Assembly (NCBI GenBank): GCA_030148625.1
Contig: JASBTC010000354.1
Coordinates: forward strand, 1 to 31,629
Direction: 5' to 3'
DNA length: 31,629 bases
From: Sphingobium sp.
GTDB lineage: Bacteria > Pseudomonadota > Alphaproteobacteria > Sphingomonadales > Sphingomonadaceae
Both the position numbers and the translations under genes were made by a program. Shown piece after piece: positions 16,007-24,605 of the stretch; position 1 is the stretch's first letter, and every line of letters starts with the position of its first letter. The notes below the pieces were generated by a model. The model was not told where the DNA came from. It worked only from the letters and a program-made list of their open reading frames with translations, and did no database searches.

Positions 16007-16896
16007 CGCTGTGGCACGATGGTCATCAGCCGGGTTTCACCGGCAGCGCGCTCGACCGCGAGGACCTGATCCGCACCGACCCCGATCGGCTCGCCGCGAT
16101 GATATCGAGCCTGTCGGCGCGGCTATTGTCGCTCGACGGGATCGATCCGGTGCTCGGCGAGGCTGGCATGCTGAGCTGGAAGAGCCTGGCGGAAGCAGAT
16201 CCGGAGAGCGAGTTGATCTTCCTGGGGACGATCGAGGGCAAGCCGCGCTTCACCGAGGTTCGGTCCGACCTGCCCGAAGGGGCGACGCGATCCATGGCGA
16301 TCTTTCGCATGCTCGACATATTGCCGCCCGAGGAAGCGTCGACCTATGCCGCGGCGCGCAGCCTGATCGACTGGCATGTCCGTCACGGTTTCTGCGCGAA
16401 ATGCGGGACGGCGACCATGATGTTCCGCGGTGGCTGGGGCCGGAATTGCGGCGCGTGCGGCGCCGAGCATTTCCCGCGCGTCGATCCGGTGGTGATCATG
16501 CTCGCCGAATATGAGGGGCGTGTCCTGGTCGGCCGCCAGCCACGCTATCCGCCGCGCCGCTATTCGGCGTTGGCAGGTTTCCTGGAGCCGGGTGAATCGA
16601 TCGAGGAAGCGGTGGCGCGAGAACTGCACGAGGAAGCGGGCGTGAAGGCCCGACAGGTGCGCTACCTCGTCAGCCAGCCCTGGCCCTTTCCGTCGTCGCT
16701 GATGATGGCCTGTATCGCCGAGGTCGAGGATGATGCGCTCACCATCGACTATACCGAGCTGGAGGATGCGATCTGGGTGACGCGCGACGAAGTGGCGGCC
16801 AGCATGGACGGCGATCCCGACGCCCGTTTCCTGCCGCCGCCGCCCTATGCCATCGCGCATACATTGTTCCGGCGATGGCTGGACGAGACGGGGTGA
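16003..16896 (+). CDS. nudC: NAD(H) pyrophosphatase / NAD-decapping Nudix hydrolase NudC
   Basis: 297 residues. It splits NADH and NAD-capped RNA into nicotinamide mononucleotide and AMP. The zinc ribbon is C131, C134, C149 and C152 (CAKCG and CGACG), followed by the family hallmark FPRVDPVVIML. The Nudix box starts at GFLEPGESIEEA and ends RELHEEAGV. The substrate signature SQPWPFPSSLMM sits about 15 residues after it, as in characterised NudC enzymes. The start overlaps the serine hydrolase stop as ATGA, so the two are translationally coupled. Confidence 0.96.
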   Translation: MTLWHDGHQPGFTGSALDREDLIRTDPDRLAAMISSLSARLLSLDGIDPVLGEAGMLSWKSLAEADPESELIFLGTIEGKPRFTEVRSDLPEGATRSMAIFRMLDILPPEEASTYAAARSLIDWHVRHGFCAKCGTATMMFRGGWGRNCGACGAEHFPRVDPVVIMLAEYEGRVLVGRQPRYPPRRYSALAGFLEPGESIEEAVARELHEEAGVKARQVRYLVSQPWPFPSSLMMACIAEVEDDALTIDYTELEDAIWVTRDEVAASMDGDPDARFLPPPPYAIAHTLFRRWLDETG

Positions 16897-16914
16897 TTGG
16901 CAAACTAGCGCAAC

Positions 16915-16995
16915 CGTCATCGCGAGGAGCGTAGCGACGAAGCGATCCAGGGTGCGGACACATCGCTGGATTGCTTCGCTCCGCTCGCAATGACG
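16915..16995. repeat. Palindromic dispersed repeat with CGTCAT/ATGACG ends
   Basis: The left part (16915-16950) starts CGTCATCGCGAGGAGCG and ends AAGCGATCCAG. The right part (16966-16995) starts CTGGATTGCTTCGCT and ends GCTCGCAATGACG. They are imperfect reverse complements around a 15-base centre. It lies between convergent nudC and the DUF3052 gene. This GATCCAG/CTGGAT, TCGC(A/G)ATGACG element is of a type scattered through sphingomonad intergenic regions. It may fold as a terminator on both strands. Confidence 0.8.
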
Positions 16996-17013
16996 ACGAG
17001 GATCAGATGCCCC

Positions 17014-17418
17014 TCACCGTCGGTCCTTGCGGATCATCAGCTTGAGCCCCGACCAGATCTGATCGACTGCGCAGACCTTCACATCGACCAGGTCGGATGC
17101 GGGCAGGATGACCGCGCGGATCGCGTCTTCGGTGATGTCGGTCGGCTGCTTCGACGCCTTTTTCGGCCAGCTCACCCAGATGAAGCCGGCGGGCGAGAGC
17201 AGGGGCCGCAGCATGGCGAGCTTCGCCGCCATATCGGTGCGCTCGGTCACGAAGATATGCGCGACGTCGATCGGCGCGGCGGGGGTCGTCAGGCGATCGA
17301 GCCCGACATCGCCGATCTCGGCGAGCACGCTTGCCGGCATGGCGTCGAACCAGGCGCGCTGCCCGGGTTTCAGCGACAATTTCTTCGCGAGTGGCGTGCC
17401 TGAATAGCCGGCGGTCAT
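17014..17418 (-). CDS. DUF3052 family protein
   Basis: 134 residues from the ATG at 17418; a longer frame to 17574 lies inside the neighbouring gene and is not real. The start MTAGYSGTPLAKKLSLKPGQ and the later AGFIWVSWPKKASKQPTD and DQIWSGLKLMIRK are the conserved blocks of DUF3052, a small cytoplasmic protein family of unknown function. In actinobacteria a member, PepA/BldD-unrelated, has been linked to development, but no function can be transferred here. The start overlaps the stop of the membrane protein gene as ATGA, so the two are co-translated. Confidence 0.85.
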   Translation of the reverse strand: MTAGYSGTPLAKKLSLKPGQRAWFDAMPASVLAEIGDVGLDRLTTPAAPIDVAHIFVTERTDMAAKLAMLRPLLSPAGFIWVSWPKKASKQPTDITEDAIRAVILPASDLVDVKVCAVDQIWSGLKLMIRKDRR

Positions 17419-17864
17419 GCGCGCGGCGCGAGATACCGTCTGGCGACCAGCGCGATCGGGATTCCGACCAGGATGCAGTGCGAGAACAGCGCATTGCCGA
17501 TGCCCCAGGCCGTGTGCGGCAAGGGCATCTCCGGCCAGCGCATCGGGCGGACGATCCAGTACATGACGATCCACAGGAACAGGCCATAGGCGATGCCCGC
17601 GACCACCGGATGGCGCAGCAGCGCCGGAATGCGGGGTGCGGCGATCATATAGGCTGTCGCCATGCAGGTCATGATCGCGAAATGGACGAGCAGTCCGGCG
17701 ATCGCCCAGCCCATGGTGGCGGTCGGCGCGTCGCCGAACGGCCCGCTCGCGACGAAGACGAGCACGGCCATCGGCGACATGCCGGCCATGCCGGCGAATA
17801 CGAAAGCGGAAATGATATCGAGCGTTCCGGCGATCAGCGTCGCCAGTACAATGGGTCTGAGCAT
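17415..17864 (-). CDS. Four-helix integral membrane protein
   Basis: 149 residues with four hydrophobic helices: about 3-28, 48-74 (MGWAIAGLLVHFAIMTCMAT), 85-105 (PVVAGIAYGLFLWIVMYWIV) and 119-143 (AWGIGNALFSHCILVGIPIALVA). It contains the conserved-looking segment YGLFLWIVMYWIVRPMR before a short loop. Similar proteins are annotated only as hypothetical membrane proteins in sphingomonads. A strong ribosome site (GGGGGAGGA) precedes the ATG. It overlaps the DUF3052 gene by four bases, forming a two-gene operon of unknown function. Confidence 0.85.
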   Translation of the reverse strand: MLRPIVLATLIAGTLDIISAFVFAGMAGMSPMAVLVFVASGPFGDAPTATMGWAIAGLLVHFAIMTCMATAYMIAAPRIPALLRHPVVAGIAYGLFLWIVMYWIVRPMRWPEMPLPHTAWGIGNALFSHCILVGIPIALVARRYLAPRA

Positions 17865-17931
17865 GCGATCCTCCCCCTTTATCGGCGGGGACTGTAACCC
17901 ATTGTGCCCGGCGAGAGAATGCGGTCCCTCT

Positions 17932-19917
17932 TCAATAATGGCTGCTGAAATTGGTCAGGTTGAACGCGAAGGCGATCCATAGCAGCACGATGCAGCCGAT
18001 CGCGACCAGGATCGACCAGAGCTTGCCTGCCCAGCCTTTCCGCAGGGACCAGTGCGCGACCAGATCGTAGAGCGCGGCCGCCGATCCGGCGACGAAGATC
18101 GCGACGGCCGCCAGCTTCACGCACAACAGCCAGGGATCCATCGTTTCGCTGAACCGCTCGATATCGGCGGCCATGTAGATCAGCGTCCCCATCAAGATGG
18201 CGATGACGGCGACCGCGGCCAGGCTCAGCGCGCGCGTGATCCGGTAGAAGGTCGCCGCCCGGCCGGTATAGGGCGGCGGCGCGCCGAAGCGGCGTCGCAC
18301 GATCGCACGGACCGGCCAGGCCAGGCCGTTGATCAGCAGGATGGCGAGCGAAGCCAGCAGCGCGGGCATCAGCCATGACGGGGAGCGCCAGGCTGGTACC
18401 GGGATGAATGCCTGGGGTGCGGCTATGTCGAAGCCGAGCATGATTGGTCGTCCGTCCTTGACCAGGGCCTGGATCTTGTCGGTCCCGTCGGCCTCCTGCC
18501 AGACGAAAGGCGCGATCTCCCGCCACTTCACCATGCCTTGGCCGGGCATATCGAAGCCGATCGTGCCGTCGGCATTGGCGGCGATCGTGAACGGCCCCAT
18601 CAGGCTGCTCAGACGGAGGAAACTCGAATCCGACCTGCGACTGGAATCCCATGCGCCAGCCATGAGCTGTGCGTGGCGCGCTGCCGTCGCGGCATCGATG
18701 CCGGACGGCTTCGCGGATGGGCGGGCGGGGAAATAGCGATCGGTAAAGCCGCGGAAGAACGCGTCGTGCAGGCCCGATGCGGCGCCCTCGAGGCCCGGAC
18801 TATTGAGCGAGATGAAGATGCCGACACCGTCGTCGAGGAACAGGTGCATGTCGCTGTGGAAGAATTGCGTGCCGCCATTATGCGCAAGGATGCGATGGCC
18901 GTTGCGGCTATGCTCGTAAAAGCCCAGCGCCATGCCATTGAGCGCGGGGAAGATACGCGGCTGGATCGCATGCATCTTCGCAGCCGTCGCCGGTGCCAGG
19001 ATCTGCGCGTTACCGAAACGCCCCTGCTGGAGATGCGCGATCATGAAGCTGCCCATGTCGTGGCCGGTCGCCAGCAGGCTGCCAGCGGGGGCGACGCTCC
19101 AATGCTCGAAATAGGCAGGGTCGTCTGAACCCGCCGCATAGCCCTGGCTGAGCAGCGGCTGCAGCTTCGTGGGCGCCGGCTGGCGGAAACTCGACAATGT
19201 CATGCCGAGCGGGCTGAAGAGATGGGCGTCCATATAGTCGTAATAGTCCTGCCCGGAGACGCGCTGGACGACATAGCCGGCAAGCGCCGAGGCATAGTTG
19301 GAATAGGCGGGGACCGTGCCCGGCACGAAAATGCGCTCCGGCACCCAGGTTTTCAGGTAGGTGCCGAGTGCGGGCGCAGGCTTGCTCCCGGTCGTCAGGT
19401 TCTTGATCGACTCCTCGAAGCCCGGCGTGTGCGTCATGATCTGCCGCATCGTCACCGGCTTGCCGTCGCGCGGCGGAATCCTAAAATCGAGATAGCTGTT
19501 CACATCGGCGTCGAGGTCGATCCTGCCCTGTTCGACAAGCTGCATCACCGCAGTGAACGTGAAGGTCTTGGAAATCGATCCGGGATGGAAGACCGTTGTC
19601 CTGGGATCGACCTTCCGCTTCTTTGCGACATCGGCATAGCCATATCCGCGTTCGGTCAGGATCTCGCCGTCCTTGACCACCACGACCACGCCGCCCGGAA
19701 TCTTGCCCCTGCGCATCGCCGCCGGGATCAGTCCGTCGAGCCAGGCATCGACATCGGCGCGCTCCAATCGCGGCACCTGAACCGAGGCGGGGTTCGATGG
19801 CGCCGTCGTGGTGGGCGATGCAGGGGGTGAAGGCTGGGTCAGCGCCACGGCCGGCGCAATCAGCGCGATTGCCATGGCGGACAGGACGATATGCCTCACG
19901 CGTGCGAACGAGATCAT
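17932..19917 (-). CDS. Serine hydrolase (class C beta-lactamase fold) with C-terminal membrane domain
   Basis: 661 residues. There is a signal peptide at 1-26, then a Pro/Ser/Thr linker. The beta-lactamase-like domain covers about residues 50-390, with SxxK S114-I-S-K117 (HPGSISKTFT), YxN in PAYSNYASALAG, and HNGGTQFF near the third motif position. A beta-sandwich-like linker follows (MGPFTIAANADGTIGFDMPG). The C-terminal part from about residue 515 has four hydrophobic helices (LMPALLASLAILLINGLA, ALSLAAVAVIAILMGTLIYM, LCVKLAAVAIFVAGSAAALY, LWSILVAIGCIVLLWIAFAF). The catalytic domain would therefore be tethered in the periplasm. Substrate unknown; peptidoglycan or D-amino-acid peptides are possible. 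A GGGGGAG ribosome site supports the start. Confidence 0.92.
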   Translation of the reverse strand: MISFARVRHIVLSAMAIALIAPAVALTQPSPPASPTTTAPSNPASVQVPRLERADVDAWLDGLIPAAMRRGKIPGGVVVVVKDGEILTERGYGYADVAKKRKVDPRTTVFHPGSISKTFTFTAVMQLVEQGRIDLDADVNSYLDFRIPPRDGKPVTMRQIMTHTPGFEESIKNLTTGSKPAPALGTYLKTWVPERIFVPGTVPAYSNYASALAGYVVQRVSGQDYYDYMDAHLFSPLGMTLSSFRQPAPTKLQPLLSQGYAAGSDDPAYFEHWSVAPAGSLLATGHDMGSFMIAHLQQGRFGNAQILAPATAAKMHAIQPRIFPALNGMALGFYEHSRNGHRILAHNGGTQFFHSDMHLFLDDGVGIFISLNSPGLEGAASGLHDAFFRGFTDRYFPARPSAKPSGIDAATAARHAQLMAGAWDSSRRSDSSFLRLSSLMGPFTIAANADGTIGFDMPGQGMVKWREIAPFVWQEADGTDKIQALVKDGRPIMLGFDIAAPQAFIPVPAWRSPSWLMPALLASLAILLINGLAWPVRAIVRRRFGAPPPYTGRAATFYRITRALSLAAVAVIAILMGTLIYMAADIERFSETMDPWLLCVKLAAVAIFVAGSAAALYDLVAHWSLRKGWAGKLWSILVAIGCIVLLWIAFAFNLTNFSSHY

Positions 19918-20081
19918 GGCCGGCTCCCCCGATTTTATCGCCGGATCATGATCCAGTTCACAGCCGTATGCAACCTAACTGAGACAGTATGATCCTGATT
20001 GGATAATTGATGTCGGATTCGGCCCGGTGGCAAGTCGCGCCGGGATCGATGGTGTCCAGGCGTCGCGGTGTCCTCGCTCCG

Positions 20082-20675
20082 CTATCGGACGCGGCGCACC
20101 GTGAGAATGCGGATCGGTTCCTTGATATGCTGGCCCTTGGTGGTGATCGATCGACCGCCCGGCCAGGTCGGCAGCGCCAGGATGCGATGGACGATCGGCA
20201 TGCCGCTGACCACGCGGCCGAACGCGGCATAGCCCGGATTGCCCTCGCGTGCGTCGAGATAGGATGCAGGGCCGACGGTGATGAAGAAATCGCCCATCGC
20301 GCTGCCCGGGGCGTTGCGCGCCATCGACAATGTCCCGTCGATATGGCGCAATCCCGTCTTCGTCGTCGGTTCGTGATCGATCGGCCAGCGCGCCTTGCGG
20401 ACCTTGCTGTCGATGCCGCCCTGGACCAGACCGCGCTTGGGATCGCCCTTGTTGCGCGCCGCGCGGTAGAAGCTGGTGCCGTCGAGCCGCTTTTCCTCGG
20501 CATAAGCGAGGAAATTGGCCGAGGTGATCGGCGCGCGCTTCATATCGAGCTCGACGACGATCGCACCCAGGCTGGTCTCGATCCGGACGCGCGGAGTCGC
20601 CGATCCCGCTGCGCTTGCCGGTAACGCGGACAGGGCAAGCAACAGTCCGATCAGGACACGAATCAGGGCCGTCAT
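20082..20675 (-). CDS. Cyclophilin-type peptidyl-prolyl isomerase, exported
   Basis: 197 residues with a signal peptide (MTALIRVLIGLLLALSALPASA). The cyclophilin domain follows: IETSLGAIVVELDMKRAPIT, FLAYAEEKRLDGTSFYRAAR, VQGGIDS, GTLSMARNAPGSAMGDFFIT and YAAFGRVVSGMPIVHRI. It should speed cis-trans changes at proline in periplasmic proteins. The usual active-site arginine/phenylalanine block (FHR..F..QGG) appears as FYRAAR...VQGG. The ATG immediately follows the purL stop (TAAATG, no gap), so the gene is read with purL. Confidence 0.93.
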   Translation of the reverse strand: MTALIRVLIGLLLALSALPASAAGSATPRVRIETSLGAIVVELDMKRAPITSANFLAYAEEKRLDGTSFYRAARNKGDPKRGLVQGGIDSKVRKARWPIDHEPTTKTGLRHIDGTLSMARNAPGSAMGDFFITVGPASYLDAREGNPGYAAFGRVVSGMPIVHRILALPTWPGGRSITTKGQHIKEPIRILTVRRVR

Positions 20676-22850
<2,175 letters not shown>

Positions 22851-22957
22851 GCGCCGCGCCTTAGCGGCGGCGGCGCGCTTCGACTAGACCTTGATCGTCT
22901 CAGGCTCGGCCCCAACGGAGGTAAAGTGCCGATCCCGAAACTTCGGCCGGGCTTGCT

Positions 22958-23707
22958 TCAGGCCGCGGCTGCCGCTTCCGCCACCGGCTTGGAACGATCG
23001 CGGCGCAGGCGGCTGAGATCGTCGCGCGCGGCGAGGAAATCGATGCCCTGCGCGCGGGCCAGCCGCATGGCGGCGATATGCACGGTCTCGCCGGGTTCGA
23101 GCGATTCGACATAGACATAGCCGGGACCCGGCAACCCCCACATCTCGCGCATCGATTTGACGAGTGCTTCATTCACATCGACCTCGAGCGCGAAGCCCGA
23201 TCCTTCGCCATAGGGAACCGCGTCGCCGAGAATGCGGAACTGCCAGCCCATATTGACGACGAACGTGAACATGCGCGTGTCGGTGAAGGCGACCAGCCGA
23301 TCGAGGCCGCGGGCCAGCATGATCTCGAACGGCGCCGACATGCAGGCGCCCTTGCGCTGCATGTTCCATGGCTTGCGGCCATATTCCAGGCAGAAGCCGC
23401 GAGTCGCTTCCCAGGTCCGGCCATCGGTCAGCGGACGCATATCGGCGGGCAGGGTATGGCCGAACAGATCGCCGAGCAGCGAGATGTCATCGGTCGGGCG
23501 CAGCCGGAGCGACATCACCGAATTATGGGCCGAATCATATCCGACGACATATTCCGCACGCGCATCGTCATATTGGTCGATGTCCATGCCGTTGGTGAGC
23601 TTCAGATCCCAGCCGAAACCGTCGACGAAGATCTGCTTTCGCGCGCGATACAGGTCCTCGAGCTCGGGCCCGTAGAGATGCTGATTGCCTGCATTGATCA
23701 GATGCAT
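22958..23707 (-). CDS. Acyl-homoserine-lactone synthase, LuxI family
   Basis: 249 residues from the ATG at 23707; a GTG at 23713 is an alternative. It joins S-adenosylmethionine and an acyl chain from acyl carrier protein into an acyl-homoserine lactone signal. All residues conserved in LuxI enzymes are present one position from the usual numbering: R23, F27, W33, D44, D47, R68, F82, E100 and R103 (motifs RARKQIF, GFGWDL, MDIDQYDD, LRLRPT, WEATRGF). The C-terminus is longer than the usual 200-220 residues and ends in an Ala-rich tail. It lies downstream of a LuxR-type gene on the same strand, 86 bases after its stop, with an inverted repeat in between. Confidence 0.95.
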   Translation of the reverse strand: MHLINAGNQHLYGPELEDLYRARKQIFVDGFGWDLKLTNGMDIDQYDDARAEYVVGYDSAHNSVMSLRLRPTDDISLLGDLFGHTLPADMRPLTDGRTWEATRGFCLEYGRKPWNMQRKGACMSAPFEIMLARGLDRLVAFTDTRMFTFVVNMGWQFRILGDAVPYGEGSGFALEVDVNEALVKSMREMWGLPGPGYVYVESLEPGETVHIAAMRLARAQGIDFLAARDDLSRLRRDRSKPVAEAAAAA

Positions 23708-23764
23708 GACCACGGTGACGAAGACCCCTGATTTGTTTCACCGGAGTCTAGATCGAAATGCAGG

Positions 23765-23785
23765 TGGTTATCAATCAGTTAACCA
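23765..23785. promoter_or_regulatory. Inverted repeat upstream of luxI: candidate lux box or CtrA site
   Basis: TGGTTA (23765-23770) and TAACCA (23780-23785) are a perfect inverted repeat around nine bases, 57 bases before the luxI start. The dimension fits a LuxR-type operator. The same bases also read TTAT-N7-TTAA (23768-23782), one mismatch from the CtrA consensus TTAA-N7-TTAA, and include the CtrA half-site TTAACCAT. The left half, TGGTTATC-N5-GTTA, recurs upstream of the luxR gene at 24483-24499. Confidence 0.5.
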
Positions 23786-23793
23786 TATTACAT

Positions 23794-24462
23794 CTAATTC
23801 GGTGCGAAAAGAATCTCCGGCTCGCGATCGAGACCGGCCAGCCAGCCGCGCCGTGCGGCGATCGAAACCGCCTCTGCTCTCGTGCGTGCCGACAGGAATT
23901 TCATAGCGCTTTCAATATGTCCGCGTACGGCGAGCGGGGTCAGGCCAAGCGCCTCGGCGATCTGCGGATCGCGTTCTCCGGTCAGCAGCCGGGCGAGGCA
24001 CTGACGCTGGGCCAGGCCCATTCCGGACGAAGTCATCACGTCGCGTTCGCGCTCGAGCAGCGCCATGCCATAGGTGGCATAGACTTCGGCGCGACCCTGG
24101 AGCGACGCACGTAGCGTCGGACCGATCGGAATGCGCCGCCCGCCCAGGCCGATGAACAGGTCGGCTTCATGCCAGCATTGCAGGGGCAGCAGCAGATAGC
24201 CCGGCCGCACCGCCGCCGCTTCGCCCGGCGCGCGCTGCACCGGGAGCGAATCGGCGTCGCCGAACAGCGGTTCGACGTCGCCGTCTTCACCGATTTCAAA
24301 GCAGAAATGCGATCGGAAGCCATCGGCGGCGATCGATGCGGTGAAGGCTTCGATAAGGTCTTCGAGCGTTTCCGCGGCCTGCGCGCGCGCATGAAGCGCA
24401 CCCATTGTTACGGGCGCGGGCCGTTCATCGTGTTTGGTAACGGGGCGGGTCGCTCGCGCCAT
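23794..24462 (-). CDS. LuxR-type transcriptional regulator with atypical N-terminal domain
   Basis: 222 residues from the ATG at 24462 (AGAGGA five bases before it). The C-terminal 148-205 is a LuxR/FixJ helix-turn-helix: GLAQRQCLARLLTGERDPQI, AEALGLTPLAVRGHIESAMK, then FLSARTRAEAVSIA. The N-terminal 20-140 begins like an autoinducer domain (ETLEDLIEAFTASIAADGF). It lacks the block with the conserved Trp, Tyr and Asp-Pro that hold an acyl-homoserine lactone in TraR or LasR, and goes from a short acidic stretch (EIGEDGDVEPLFGD) straight to a strand-rich part. It probably regulates luxI and perhaps itself, but whether it binds the signal is uncertain. Confidence 0.85.
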   Translation of the reverse strand: MARATRPVTKHDERPAPVTMGALHARAQAAETLEDLIEAFTASIAADGFRSHFCFEIGEDGDVEPLFGDADSLPVQRAPGEAAAVRPGYLLLPLQCWHEADLFIGLGGRRIPIGPTLRASLQGRAEVYATYGMALLERERDVMTSSGMGLAQRQCLARLLTGERDPQIAEALGLTPLAVRGHIESAMKFLSARTRAEAVSIAARRGWLAGLDREPEILFAPN

Positions 24463-24482
24463 GGCATCCTCTGTCGATGCGA

Positions 24483-24539
24483 TGGTTATCGCTGCGTTAC
24501 GTTAAAAAAGACCGAAGCAGGAATTTACAGATGCGTTAA
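24483..24539. promoter_or_regulatory. Paired TTA-N7-TTA elements in the luxR / GGDEF-EAL divergent promoter region
   Basis: Two elements lie in the 143 bases between the divergent genes. The first, TGGTTATC-N5-GTTA (24483-24499), shares eight contiguous bases and the spacing with the luxI upstream element; it reads TTAT-N7-TTAC at 24486-24500. The second is TTAC-N7-TTAA at 24525-24539, ending GTTAACC as in the luxI element. They could be sites for the LuxR-type protein or for CtrA. The second is 66 bases before the GGDEF-EAL start, the first 20 bases before luxR. Confidence 0.4.
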
Positions 24540-24605
24540 CCGATTTGCAGGGCCCCGCGCCTTAATGGGGATAACGATGATCCGGGTGCCAGCCATGACG
24601 GGGAC

